From an uncultured Acetatifactor sp. (GTDB lineage Bacteria; Bacillota; Clostridia; Lachnospirales; Lachnospiraceae): a stretch of 64,000 bases of DNA. The notes beneath the pieces were generated by a model that was not told where the DNA came from, did not search any database, and saw nothing but the letters and a program-made list of their open reading frames with translations. This document shows, one piece after another, positions 44,279-52,899 of the stretch. The position numbers and the translations under genes were made by a program. Each line of letters begins with the position of its first letter. Positions within the stretch are counted from its first letter, which is position 1. The stretch lies in NCBI GenBank assembly GCA_934402375.1, contig CAKRUB010000003.1, positions 1-64,000 on the forward strand. Direction: 5' to 3'.

Positions 44279-45281
44279 AACCTTTTCCCATACCTTTCTC
44301 TTTTATGTAATTCCTGTTTCTCTTCTCTAAAGTTCCCCACTGTCTTTTCAACGATTCATAGTCGACCTGGGGAGCCTGACGCCCCATTCGCCTCCTTTTC
44401 TCGTCTATTGATGTAAAGTCCAGCCATAGACTGTTCTGTCCGAGCTCTCCCGCAAAGAGTTTTTCCTCTTCCGTGAAATCCAGCACACAGACCGCCCCTG
44501 CAGACATCAGCCGCAAGGTACGGAAAGCCCTCTCCCCCTCCAAAGGACAGACCGTGATTGCCAGACCATACTCCGTATAAAAATCCTCTATGTCCTCCTG
44601 TACACTCTCCGTGAGTTCCTCCTCCCGAAGATACCATTGCAGGCTTTTCATATGCCGGGCAAGCTGCCTTAAAACTCCAAAAACGCATTCCGCCGTGCCC
44701 AGCAGAATAAACTCAGAATATCTGCCGTCCACTCTCCCGAGCAGCGGCTTCACCCACCGGTAATCCTTATAGTCCCTAAATTCGGGGACATTCCAGAGCA
44801 TCCCGAAGCAGCCGCCAATCCCCGTTCCCGCATCCGTCAGGAACTGCAGCCCGTCTTCATAGACACACCAGAGTCTCCCTGTACCGCCAGCCTTCTCCGC
44901 ACTGTCCAGAAGCTCCCGGATAAAGCGGCTCATGCTGTCCTCAATCGCTTCCCTGCGGATCTCATATTCTAAGCACCTTCCGGCATATTCCTGCCGTATC
45001 TGCCATTCCTCCCGGGCTCTGCGCTTTTCCTCACGCTTCGTCGCAAGCCAGCCCCGGATGCCTCCCCGGCATAAAGCCGATGCCGCGCCCATCCCGTCCG
45101 GCACGCACTCAGCACCTTCCTCGGGCTCATGCCCCGGTCTCTCCGGCAGCCGCCTGCCGAACCAGTTGTCGGCGTTCGCTGCGATTCCCGCCTTGACGAA
45201 AAGGTAGTCCTCACAGTACATCATCTGGAAGCCGTCCTTGTCCGCTTCTTTTTTCCGATACAGATAAATAATGGTGTCCAT
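44271..45281 (-). CDS. hypothetical protein (336 aa)
   Basis: I do not recognise this protein. It starts MDTIIYLYRKKEADKD, is rich in Arg, Glu and Trp, has no membrane segment, and contains a Cys-rich-free beta/alpha pattern with GLQFLTDAGTGIGG and WVKPLLGRVDGRYSEF segments. A weak TTAGGGC precedes the ATG. It is set between dusB (30 bases upstream) and the hexomutase (8-base overlap), so it is part of the housekeeping transcript. High GC matches the core. Probably a clade-specific protein. Function unknown. Confidence 0.75.
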   Translation of the reverse strand: MDTIIYLYRKKEADKDGFQMMYCEDYLFVKAGIAANADNWFGRRLPERPGHEPEEGAECVPDGMGAASALCRGGIRGWLATKREEKRRAREEWQIRQEYAGRCLEYEIRREAIEDSMSRFIRELLDSAEKAGGTGRLWCVYEDGLQFLTDAGTGIGGCFGMLWNVPEFRDYKDYRWVKPLLGRVDGRYSEFILLGTAECVFGVLRQLARHMKSLQWYLREEELTESVQEDIEDFYTEYGLAITVCPLEGERAFRTLRLMSAGAVCVLDFTEEEKLFAGELGQNSLWLDFTSIDEKRRRMGRQAPQVDYESLKRQWGTLEKRNRNYIKEKGMGKGYD

Positions 45282-45310
45282 GCCCTAAATATATGTTGCG
45301 GGCGGCGCTG

Positions 45311-46279
45311 CTATGCCTCGAAAATTTCCTCCACTCCGGCAAGCAGCTCTTCCATGGTCTCCATGGAGTTGATCATACCGCGGAAGTGTGCGGAATGAGG
45401 CATACCGGTCGTATACCATGCAAGATGCTTCCGCATCTCCCGGACTGCCGTGTACTCGCCCTTACATTCCATCTGCAATGCGGCATGGCGGAGAATGACC
45501 TCCTTTTTCTCCCTGCTGTCCGGGCGCGGCAGCCTCGTGCCATCCTCCATGAAGCGCACCACCTCACGGAAGATCCATGGATTCCCCTGTGCGGCACGCC
45601 CGATCATCACACCGTCGCAGCCGGTTGTCTCGAGCATTGCCTTCGCCGCCTCCGGGCTGTCCACATCACCGTTCCCAATCACGGGAATCTTCACTGCTTC
45701 CTTCACCTGCCGGATGATGTCCCAGTCAGCCTTTCCGCTGTAATACTGCGCTCTAGTCCTTCCATGGACGGCAATCGCCGCGACCCCGCAGCTCTCCGAC
45801 AGTCTTGCGATCTCGACCGCGTTGATGCAGCTATCATCAAAGCCCTTGCGTATCTTGACAGTCACCGGTTTTTTCACCGCCCTGACAAGCGCTGTCAGAA
45901 CCTGCTCCGCCAGACGTGGATTCTTCATCAGCGCCGAGCCTTCTCCATTGTTGACCACCTTCGGCACCGGGCAGCCCATGTTGAAATCCAGAATGGAAAA
46001 GGGTCTGTCCTCAATCTTCGCTGCCATCTGCTCAAGAATTTCCGGGTCGGAGCCGAAAAGCTGCAGGGACGCCGGGTGCTCCTGCGGATGGATCGTCAGA
46101 AGTTCCTCTGTATTCTTATTGTTGTAATAGATTGCCTTGGCACTGACCATCTCCATACAGACCAGCCCCGCGCCCATTTCCCTGCAGAGCAGTCGAAACG
46201 GCAGATCCGTCACCCCTGCCATCGGAGCCAGAATGACATTGTTGTCCAGTGTCACATCACCGATCTTCAGCTTCTTCAC
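45311..46279 (-). CDS. dusB: tRNA-dihydrouridine synthase, DusB type (322 aa)
   Basis: FMN-dependent enzyme reducing uridine in the D-loop of tRNA. Seen: ILAPMAGVTDLPFR, DFNMGCPVPKV with the catalytic Cys near residue 100, VTVKIRKGFD, VHGRTRAQYYSG and IGNGDVDSPE, in the standard TIM-barrel order. It uses a GTG start at 46279 with GAGAAGAGAT just ahead. Length is typical. It is followed by coaX upstream at 12 bases, so they share a transcript. Confidence 0.93.
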   Translation of the reverse strand: MKKLKIGDVTLDNNVILAPMAGVTDLPFRLLCREMGAGLVCMEMVSAKAIYYNNKNTEELLTIHPQEHPASLQLFGSDPEILEQMAAKIEDRPFSILDFNMGCPVPKVVNNGEGSALMKNPRLAEQVLTALVRAVKKPVTVKIRKGFDDSCINAVEIARLSESCGVAAIAVHGRTRAQYYSGKADWDIIRQVKEAVKIPVIGNGDVDSPEAAKAMLETTGCDGVMIGRAAQGNPWIFREVVRFMEDGTRLPRPDSREKKEVILRHAALQMECKGEYTAVREMRKHLAWYTTGMPHSAHFRGMINSMETMEELLAGVEEIFEA

Positions 46280-46290
46280 ATCTCTTCTCG

Positions 46291-47061
46291 CTATTTCTGA
46301 TTTTTTTCATAAATGATGCGGAGTCCTTCCAGCGTCAGATAGCTGTCATAAATGTCGATTGCGTCCGTCTCGTCCGCGATCAACCTGCCGAGACCGCCTG
46401 TCGCCACGACACGCAGCTGCCCGATGCCGCTCTCCTCCTTCACCTTACGGATAATATATTCTGTCTGACCGATCTGTCCGTAGACCAGCCCCGCCTGCAT
46501 ACTGCTAATCGTCTCCTGCGCAAGAATCGATTTCGGCTTTCTGATCTCGATGTTGGGCAGCTTCGCCGTCTGCTTCCAGAGCGCCTCAGAGCTGATACGG
46601 ATTCCGGGAGCCGTGATGCCCGCCGCAAATTCGCCCTTCTCCGTGATCAGGTCATAGGTGGTTGCCGTTCCGAAGTCAAGCACAAGCACCGGACCGCCAT
46701 ATTTCTCATAGGCAGCCACAGCATCCACGATTCTGTCCGCGCCGATCGCCCTCGGATCCTCGGTCACAATACGGATTCCGGTTTTTATGCCGGGTCCGAC
46801 ATTGATCGGTCTGGTATGCGTATATTTTACCAACGCGCCGATCAGAGAGTGCATGACATCCGGCACAACGCTCGCCACGATCGAACCCTCCAGCTCCAGC
46901 GCTTCGATGCCTTTGTTTTTCAACAGCTGTGTGATGAACACGCCGTATTCATCGGAGGTTCTGGGTTGCTTCGTCATCATGCGGAACGTGGCTCTCAGCT
47001 CCTGCCCGTCATAGACGCCCAGCGTCATATTCGTATTTCCCACGTCAATCACAAGTATCAT
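46291..47061 (-). CDS. coaX: type III pantothenate kinase CoaX (256 aa)
   Basis: First step of coenzyme A synthesis. Seen: N-terminal ATP-binding [10 protein letters not shown], central [29 protein letters not shown], and GGITAPGI-like [10 protein letters not shown], all diagnostic of the ASKHA-fold type III enzyme. Unlike type I (CoaA) it is not feedback-inhibited by CoA. Between dusB and a DUF6145-like gene in the core operon; birA lies two genes upstream, a cofactor-metabolism grouping common in Firmicutes. Confidence 0.94.
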   Translation of the reverse strand: MILVIDVGNTNMTLGVYDGQELRATFRMMTKQPRTSDEYGVFITQLLKNKGIEALELEGSIVASVVPDVMHSLIGALVKYTHTRPINVGPGIKTGIRIVTEDPRAIGADRIVDAVAAYEKYGGPVLVLDFGTATTYDLITEKGEFAAGITAPGIRISSEALWKQTAKLPNIEIRKPKSILAQETISSMQAGLVYGQIGQTEYIIRKVKEESGIGQLRVVATGGLGRLIADETDAIDIYDSYLTLEGLRIIYEKNQK

Positions 47062-47074
47062 GGCTCACCTCCGC

Positions 47075-47440
47075 TCAGTCCTGTTCACTTAAGAATCCCG
47101 AGACGTCCTCCTTCAGGATAAATATCCTGTAGTACAGACTCAGCGACTCAAACAGCTCCTGCCGGTTCCTGCGGACCTCGCCGACCAGCAGACCGCTCCC
47201 GACCTCATCATAGTAAATATCGTCCTCCTCCGCCTCGGTTTCCAGAACGACGTTTCCATCCTCCTCAAAGCTGATGGTAAACACACCGCCTACCTCCTCG
47301 GTAAACAATACACAGATGATATGCAGCTCCTCCTTGATGGACTCAGGTATTCCCTTGAACTGCTCATTGAAGTAATATTTCTTTTCATATGCGTTTGCCC
47401 CACAGAGCACTATCTTCTTCTCTTCCATCCTGCCTCGCAT
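47075..47440 (-). CDS. DUF6145-like conserved protein (121 aa)
   Basis: Short acidic protein (KKIVLCGANAYEKKYYFNEQF, then EEVGGVFTISFEEDG, ending FLSEQD) that I associate with DUF6145 proteins of Lachnospiraceae; the match is from memory. No enzymatic motif, no membrane helix. AGAGGA precedes the ATG by four bases; a second ATG four codons in is possible. It lies 22 bases after birA and 13 before coaX, so it belongs to the same transcript. Confidence 0.7.
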   Translation of the reverse strand: MRGRMEEKKIVLCGANAYEKKYYFNEQFKGIPESIKEELHIICVLFTEEVGGVFTISFEEDGNVVLETEAEEDDIYYDEVGSGLLVGEVRRNRQELFESLSLYYRIFILKEDVSGFLSEQD

Positions 47441-47462
47441 TCTGTCCTCTCAGACGGCAATC

Positions 47463-48443
47463 CTAGACATAGCCGTAAATTCCTCTGACGGATACCTCAC
47501 CGGCATAAACCCGGCTGACACTGCCGTCCTCCATGCTGACCAGAAGCTCACCCGTGCTGCTGATTCCCTGTGCGACACCCTGAAATTCTCCCTTGGGATC
47601 AAGGACACGCACCTCTCTGCCTCTGTTCACCAGCATTCCGTTATACTCCGTCAGCACACCGGACAGATCCGTAGAGCTTTGGAATTTCTCATAGTATTTT
47701 TCAAATGCCCGCATCGTATTCGCAACCAGAGCTGCCTTGGATACGCTTCTGCCGCATTCCGCCTCAAGGCTGGTCGCGCTGGCGGTAAGCTCCGGCGCAA
47801 ACTCCTGTATGCCGACATTGATGCCGACGCCGATGACGACATAATGAATGAACTCTCTCTCGACACTCATTTCGGTCAGGATGCCGCAGACCTTCCTTCC
47901 GTTGACCACAATATCGTTCGGCCACTTGATGCCTGCCTCGATGCCGCAGGTCTCCCGGATGCCCTCCGCCACGGCAAGCGCCATAATCAGCGTCACCATG
48001 GATGCCTTGTCAGGCGCATACTCCGGTTTCAGAATCAGTGTGAAATAGACATTGATGCCCGCCGGGCTGTTCCATGTCCTTCCTCGTCTGCCGCGTCCCG
48101 CCGTCTGCATGTCCGCCACAAGCAGCGCCCCCTGCGGTGCGCCGTTCTCCGCGTCCAGCTTTGCCTGAACGTTCGTGGAGCCGATCTCGGGATAAAAGGT
48201 GACGGGGTGTCCTGCCCACTCCGTATTCATGCGGCTCTCCAGCTCGTTCTGTCCGAAGACCTCTGTCTCGGGCAGAAGGATATAGCCCTTATTCTTCACC
48301 GCCTCGATGTGGTAGCCTTCCTTTTTCAGTTGGTTGACAGCCTTCCACACGGCAGTCCGCGAGACGCCGAAGCGCTCGCAGAGTTCCTGACCCGACAGAT
48401 AACCGCCGCGCTCCCTGAGAAGAGCCAATATCTCTGCTTTCAT
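47463..48443 (-). CDS. birA: bifunctional biotin ligase/repressor BirA (326 aa)
   Basis: Attaches biotin to carboxylases and represses biotin genes. Seen: an N-terminal winged helix (SGQELCERFGVSRTAVWKAV), the biotinyl-AMP loop GRGRRGRTWNS near residue 120, KWPNDIVVNGRKVCGILTEM near 190, and a C-terminal SH3-like domain. Both halves are intact. It is 48 bases downstream of argF on the same strand. Confidence 0.95.
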   Translation of the reverse strand: MKAEILALLRERGGYLSGQELCERFGVSRTAVWKAVNQLKKEGYHIEAVKNKGYILLPETEVFGQNELESRMNTEWAGHPVTFYPEIGSTNVQAKLDAENGAPQGALLVADMQTAGRGRRGRTWNSPAGINVYFTLILKPEYAPDKASMVTLIMALAVAEGIRETCGIEAGIKWPNDIVVNGRKVCGILTEMSVEREFIHYVVIGVGINVGIQEFAPELTASATSLEAECGRSVSKAALVANTMRAFEKYYEKFQSSTDLSGVLTEYNGMLVNRGREVRVLDPKGEFQGVAQGISSTGELLVSMEDGSVSRVYAGEVSVRGIYGYV

Positions 48444-48491
48444 TCCCTATCCCCATCTCTTTCCGGCAGATCGCTCCGTCGCACTGCTCCT

Positions 48492-49478
48492 CTATGCCAG
48501 AGTTGCGTACATGACCGCCTTGATCGTGTGCATACGGTTCTCAGCCTCTTCGAAAACAAGAGACTGCTTCGACTCGAAGACCTCGTCCGTGACCTCCATC
48601 TCCGTAATTCCGAAGCGCTCACCCATCTGTGCCCCGATCTTCGTCTTTAAATCATGGAACGCCGGCAGGCAGTGCATGAATACGGCATTCTCGCCCGCAT
48701 TATCCATAGCTTCTTTGTTGACCTGATAGGGGGACAGCTCCTTGATGCGCTCCGTCCACACCTCATCCGGCTCTCCCATGGAAACCCATACATCCGTATA
48801 GACAACGTCGGCTCCTGCCGTTCCACTCTTCACATCCTCTGTCAGTGTGATGCTGCCGCCGGTCTTCGCCGCGATCTCCTCACACTGTGCCACCAGCGCC
48901 TTATCCGGGAAATACTTCGCCGTCGTACATGCGACAAAGTGCATTCCCATCTTTGCGCACGCAACCATCAGGGAATTTCCCATATTGTAACGGGCATCTC
49001 CCATATAGGTGAGCTTTATGCCCTTAAGATAGCCGAAATGCTCACGGATTGTCAGCAGGTCAGCCAGCATCTGGGTAGGATGGAACTCATTTGTCAGTCC
49101 GTTCCAGACAGGCACCTTGGAATATTTTGCAAGCTCTTCAACAATGTCCTGACCGAAGCCGCGGTACTCGATGCCCTCGTACATGCCAGCAAGCACTCTC
49201 GCAGTGTCCGCAATGCTCTCCTTCTTGCCGATCTGTGATCCGGTAGGATCCAGATACGTCGTTCCCATTCCAAGATCATGTGCAGCCACCTCGAATGCAC
49301 ATCTGGTGCGGGTACTTGTCTTCTCGAAGATCAGGGCAACATTCTTTCCGCGCAGACTGTCCACGGGAATCCCCTTTTTCTTCTTCTCCTTCAGCTCCGC
49401 CGCCAGATCCAGCAGATAGACAATCTCCTCCGGTGTAAAATCCAGCAGCTTTAAGAAATCTCGTCCTTTTAAGTCCAT
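48492..49478 (-). CDS. argF: ornithine carbamoyltransferase (328 aa)
   Basis: Converts ornithine and carbamoyl phosphate to citrulline. Seen: the carbamoyl-phosphate loop [12 protein letters not shown] near residue 47, a [10 protein letters not shown] segment, [11 protein letters not shown], and the HCLP motif in FMHCLPAF near 265. ATG 49478 follows GAAAGGTGG; a start eight codons earlier lacks a ribosome site. A leader of about 160 bases with a strong hairpin precedes the gene. It could be the anabolic or the catabolic (ArcB) enzyme; absence of arcA/arcC nearby favours anabolic. Confidence 0.93.
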   Translation of the reverse strand: MDLKGRDFLKLLDFTPEEIVYLLDLAAELKEKKKKGIPVDSLRGKNVALIFEKTSTRTRCAFEVAAHDLGMGTTYLDPTGSQIGKKESIADTARVLAGMYEGIEYRGFGQDIVEELAKYSKVPVWNGLTNEFHPTQMLADLLTIREHFGYLKGIKLTYMGDARYNMGNSLMVACAKMGMHFVACTTAKYFPDKALVAQCEEIAAKTGGSITLTEDVKSGTAGADVVYTDVWVSMGEPDEVWTERIKELSPYQVNKEAMDNAGENAVFMHCLPAFHDLKTKIGAQMGERFGITEMEVTDEVFESKQSLVFEEAENRMHTIKAVMYATLA

Positions 49479-49583
49479 CACACACCCACCTTTCAATCCC
49501 ATGAATCTGTACGCATTTCAAACTCACAAATCCGCGCTGTCGCGCTTCACATCCTGCCTCGCAGAATATTCGTTCGTTAATGG

Positions 49584-49631
49584 CGCGAGCAAAACAAATG
49601 TCCGCCTGCGCAGCCGCTTGTTTTGCTCGCG
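49584..49631. other. hairpin in the argF leader
   Basis: Perfect 14-bp inverted repeat CGCGAGCAAAACAA (49584-49597) and its complement (49618-49631), 20-base loop. No T-run follows towards argF. It may be part of a leader control element or a mobile palindrome. Confidence 0.6.
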
Positions 49632-49639
49632 TATACATT

Positions 49640-49668
49640 ATTGTACCACAAAAAACCGGCGTCCACAA
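49640..49668 (-). promoter_or_regulatory. candidate argF promoter
   Basis: Minus-strand TTGTGG (49663-49668) and TACAAT (49640-49645), 17-base spacer. It overlaps the terminator stem at 49656-49685. Confidence 0.5.
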
Positions 49669-49685
49669 GGGGCACCGGTCTTTTT
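49656..49685. terminator. bidirectional terminator between SPFH gene and argF
   Basis: CCGGCGTCC, loop ACAA, GGGGCACCGG, flanked by T-runs on both strands (TCTTTTT on plus, TTTTTT on minus). On the minus strand it would end the nfeD-SPFH transcript. Confidence 0.75.
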
Positions 49686-49708
49686 CGACTAGCTGTATTT
49701 ACTTGTTT

Positions 49709-49849
49709 GTTACTGTTCACTCCGTTCACAGCAACACGCTTCGCGATGCACACAAAATGCATTTTCAATGCATTTTGGCGCCTGCAAGTCTCGCAAAATT
49801 GCATTTCATGCAATTTTGACTTCGCGGAATATGGACTGTGAACAGTAAC
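49709..49849. repeat. nested extragenic palindrome (about 140 bases)
   Basis: Outer arms GTTACTGTTCAC (49709-49720) and GTGAACAGTAAC (49838-49849) are exact complements. Inside are smaller hairpins such as AAAATGCAT/ATGCATTTT and CAAAATTGCAT/ATGCAATTTTG. It abuts the stop codon of the SPFH gene. Confidence 0.7.
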
Positions 49850-50766
49850 TACTTATTTCCAACCTCTTTCCATGCGGTTGCAAGGCTTGCAATGCCCTGC
49901 AGCTCCGCAGGAAGAAGAATGGTGTTCGCCTGGCCGTCGGCAACTTTCTCGAACGCCTCTAAGCTCTTCATCTTCAACACTGCCTCGTCGGCTCCCGCTT
50001 CCTTCAGCATACGGATACCATCGGCATTCGCCTGCTGTACCTTAAGAATCGCCTCAGCTTCACCTTCTGCCTCGCGGATCATCTTTTCCTTCTCGGCCTC
50101 TGCGCGGAGGATCGCGGACTGCTTCTCAGCCTCCGCACGAAGAATCGCGGATTCCTTTTCACCGGTTGCAACCAGAATCTTCGCCTGCTTCTCACCTTCT
50201 GCCCTTGTGACAGCTTCACGCTTTTCACGCTCTGCCTTCATCTGCTTCTCCATGGCATTCTGGATCTCGGCAGGAGGAATAATGTTCTTAAGCTCCACAC
50301 GGTTCACCTTGATACCCCAGGGGTCGGTGGCAATATCCAGTGCGGAACGCATCTTTGTATTGATTGTATCACGGCTGGTAAGCGTCTGATCCAGCTCCAG
50401 CTCACCGATGATATTACGAAGGGTGGTAGCCGTCAGGTTCTCAATCGCCATCATCGGGTTCTCAACGCCGTAGGTAAACAGCTTGGGATCGGTGATCTGA
50501 TAGAACACGACCGTGTCAATTCTCATCGTAACATTATCCTTGGTAATAACGGGCTGGGGCGGGAAATCTGCCACCTGCTCCTTCAGATTCACTCTTCTTG
50601 CAATCTTGTCAAGGAAAGGCATTTTTACATGGAAACCTACAGACCATGTTCCCTGATATGCACCCAGACGCTCAATAACGCATGCCTGCGCCTGCGGAAC
50701 AATCTTCAGGCAGGATACAAGGATTCCAAGAATCAGTACAACTAAAACAATAACAATAGCCCACAT
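49849..50766 (-). CDS. SPFH/Band 7 (stomatin-like, QmcA) protein (305 aa)
   Basis: Membrane scaffold protein of flotillin/stomatin type. Seen: an N-terminal membrane segment (AIVIVLVVLILGILVSCL), the SPFH core with ERLGAYQGTWSVGFH and VITKDNVTMRIDTVVFY, and an Ala/Glu-rich coiled coil with near-repeated SAILRAEAEK units (about residues 190-245). Its NfeD partner is encoded 71 bases upstream, the usual pair. Known role: membrane microdomain organisation and protease control. A terminator follows at 49656-49685. Confidence 0.92.
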   Translation of the reverse strand: MWAIVIVLVVLILGILVSCLKIVPQAQACVIERLGAYQGTWSVGFHVKMPFLDKIARRVNLKEQVADFPPQPVITKDNVTMRIDTVVFYQITDPKLFTYGVENPMMAIENLTATTLRNIIGELELDQTLTSRDTINTKMRSALDIATDPWGIKVNRVELKNIIPPAEIQNAMEKQMKAEREKREAVTRAEGEKQAKILVATGEKESAILRAEAEKQSAILRAEAEKEKMIREAEGEAEAILKVQQANADGIRMLKEAGADEAVLKMKSLEAFEKVADGQANTILLPAELQGIASLATAWKEVGNK

Positions 50767-50837
50767 GGCAACCTCTTTCTGTACTGTTAATGACAGTACG
50801 CTCTTAATCTTAATTTATGTCATCCCGGTGCGGTGCT

Positions 50838-51368
50838 TCAACGTTCCGGCTCGCGGGACTCCATCTCCTCCATCTGCGAAACACTCATCGGCTCCTGCAC
50901 AGTCGGCTGCGCGGATCCCTTCGCCAATGTCTGCTCATCCAGTCTTACGATCAGCTTCACACCGTTGATTGCAACGACGTTCACTACACTGCCAACCGCA
51001 ATCCTCATCTTATCGTCACAGCTTCTTGCCGACCATTCCTGACCGCCGACCGTTACCTGCCCGATTCCCTGCAGATTATCGATCTCTCCCGTGACAATCG
51101 CCTGTCTTCCGACGATGCTCTCCGCATTTGTCTTGACACGGTCCTTGTTGAAGTACTTGACTGCGATCGGCCTCGTAAAGAACAGCAGCAACAGCGATAC
51201 CGCAAAAAACAGAATCACCTGCAGCCAGATCGGCGCATGCAGCAGAGCCGCGAAAATCGCCACCAGTGCACCACCCGCAAACCATATCGTAGTCAGTCCG
51301 AGCGTCATCAGTTCGACAACGATCGCAATAATCAGGAACACAAGCCAGAAAATCATTACTTCATTCAT
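50838..51368 (-). CDS. NfeD-family membrane protein (176 aa)
   Basis: Partner of the SPFH protein. Seen: several N-terminal transmembrane helices (VMIFWLVFLIIAIVVELM, GLTTIWFAGGALVAIFAAL, VILFFAVSLLLLFF), then an OB-fold domain with VGRQAIVTGEID and GEWSAR-like GQEWSARS. It is the short NfeD1b type without the protease domain. It precedes the SPFH gene on the same transcript. A -10-like TATAAT lies upstream near 51425, but no good -35 was found. Confidence 0.9.
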   Translation of the reverse strand: MNEVMIFWLVFLIIAIVVELMTLGLTTIWFAGGALVAIFAALLHAPIWLQVILFFAVSLLLLFFTRPIAVKYFNKDRVKTNAESIVGRQAIVTGEIDNLQGIGQVTVGGQEWSARSCDDKMRIAVGSVVNVVAINGVKLIVRLDEQTLAKGSAQPTVQEPMSVSQMEEMESREPER

Positions 51369-51431
51369 CCAATCACTCCCCTTCTTAAACTATTTGGCTC
51401 CCTCATCACTCATGTAAGGTTATTATACTAG

Positions 51432-51595
51432 GTGCGAAGAAAAGGAAGCGTCCCGCAGGGACATTTACTTTTCGAGCCATGGCTTTGTATAATACGCCAC
51501 GAAGTGGCGGCAAGACAGCTCTGCTGTCTTGCATTCTGCGTCAGCAAAATTATTATACCTTAAAAATAAGGTGCGGGCAATCTGTTTCTTCGCAC
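51432..51595. repeat. nested extragenic palindrome with four inner hairpins
   Basis: Outer arms GTGCGAAGAAA (51432-51442) and TTTCTTCGCAC (51585-51595). Inside: GTCCC/GGGAC (51450-51462), CGCCAC/GTGGCG (51495-51509), CAAGACAG/CTGTCTTG (51511-51531) and ACCTTA/TAAGGT (51557-51572). All arms are exact. It lies upstream of nfeD, in the 300 bases between nfeD and the SleB-like gene. Confidence 0.75.
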
Positions 51596-51672
51596 GATAG
51601 GAAATCTTATAGTTCAAAAAGGGCAGTACCGCGAAGTCTCCGCAGCACCGCCCCGATAGCGCATGTCAAAAT

Positions 51673-52752
51673 TTAGTAGAACACATGATTTCCGATTACA
51701 AGACCCTCACGACCGTTGACACGGCGGAAGTGGGTCAGATCCCCGACATTAGACACACCGGAAATTGCTTCCTCCGCTGCACGGATACAGCTCTCCTTGA
51801 TCTTACCGGACTCATACACTCTGTTTACCTTGCCGCTCATGGCAGGTGTAAACTGACCCGAAGCATAGATTACACCGTGAATACTGTTAGGGTACGCTCC
51901 GCTTCTGACACGGTTCATGACAACCGCGCCGACAGCCACCTGTCCCTCGTAGGACTCACCGCCCGCCTCGCACTGAATCAGTGCCGCAAGCAGAAGCGTG
52001 GTATCTGCGTCTGTAGTGTATGCGCCATAGTTGACATGACGTTTTGCTTCCCTCTCCGCAGCCTCACGAGCCTTGATTTCATCTATCGTCTCACCGGCAT
52101 CGATCAGGAAATCCGTCACGACATACTCCGAGGAAACATAGCCGTCCACGCCGTCGTAATCAATGCATACCCAGCCGCTTCCGTCATCTCCCTCAAGTAC
52201 CTCGACAATCTCACCCTTCGGAAGCAGTCCGTAGACCTCAGCCTCCGTACCGGGCTCTTTTCTGACACGAAGCGTTTCCGTGTCCACCGTGGCGATCATC
52301 TTGCCGACATCGTTTGCCAGTGTCAATGCGTCGTCTCCGAACAACAGGTATTCATCCGACGCCCACCCGACGATGTTTCCCGACTGGAGCTTTGTCCAGC
52401 CGTCTCTTCTGTCGAGAATCGTTCCTCCACAGTCCTTGTATAACTTTCCTACCTTGTCTGCCGTCTCGCTGGCATCCGCTCTCACATTCAGAGCAGTCTT
52501 CACGTTTGCCATGACCAGGGTCGTGGCACGCTCTTCCTTCTCCCAGAGATTCAGATTCAGTTCCCTTGCCGTGGCATTCACGATCTCTTCGGAGTTTGTC
52601 ACTCCGGGATTCAGCAGGGCAGCCACGCCCCCTCGCATATCCTCAAGAGAACTATTCTCGCCAGCCTGAACGGTCATATCCGCATACAATGCCGTGAACA
52701 GGAAACACAAAATTCCCAGCACCGCAGCAGACAACCTTCTGCTTATCGTCAT
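51673..52752 (-). CDS. SH3-domain cell-wall hydrolase, SleB-like (359 aa)
   Basis: Secreted peptidoglycan hydrolase. Seen: a signal peptide (LSAAVLGILCFLFTALYADM), two bacterial SH3 domains (about residues 80-140, ALNVRADASETADKVGKLY; and 150-215, TLRVRKEPGTEAEVYGLLP), a linker with a Glu/Ala-rich helix, and a C-terminal Hydrolase_2 domain (LLAALIQCEAGGESYEGQ, AVVMNRVRSGAYP). Known: SleB/CwlJ-type domains act as lytic transglycosylases in spore cortex lysis; here the vegetative-type SH3 arms suggest wall turnover. It is expressed from a consensus promoter at 52846-52874 with a leader near 90 bases. Confidence 0.9.
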   Translation of the reverse strand: MTISRRLSAAVLGILCFLFTALYADMTVQAGENSSLEDMRGGVAALLNPGVTNSEEIVNATARELNLNLWEKEERATTLVMANVKTALNVRADASETADKVGKLYKDCGGTILDRRDGWTKLQSGNIVGWASDEYLLFGDDALTLANDVGKMIATVDTETLRVRKEPGTEAEVYGLLPKGEIVEVLEGDDGSGWVCIDYDGVDGYVSSEYVVTDFLIDAGETIDEIKAREAAEREAKRHVNYGAYTTDADTTLLLAALIQCEAGGESYEGQVAVGAVVMNRVRSGAYPNSIHGVIYASGQFTPAMSGKVNRVYESGKIKESCIRAAEEAISGVSNVGDLTHFRRVNGREGLVIGNHVFY

Positions 52753-52845
52753 ATTTCCCTCCGTACCTCCTAATAAGTCTTATTAAGAATTGTTGCCCAA
52801 TCTTAATAAATTTATTACAAAGTTGTTAAATTTATTACGGAAGGT

Positions 52846-52874
52846 ATCATAGCAGACAATTTTTTTTTTGTCAA
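52846..52874 (-). promoter_or_regulatory. promoter of the SleB-like gene
   Basis: Minus-strand TTGACA (52869-52874), TATGAT (52846-52851), 17-base spacer including an A9 tract directly after the -35. Confidence 0.8.
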
Positions 52875-52899
52875 GTCCGGTCAAAATCAGGCAAATTTT

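Noticed and set aside
45293-46300. 335-residue plus-strand ORF opposite dusB
   Set aside because: Antisense shadow rich in His, Arg and Leu without family motifs; dusB is intact on the minus strand.
47679-48650. 323-residue plus-strand ORF across birA and argF
   Set aside because: It crosses two well-supported genes in antisense and has no recognisable domain.
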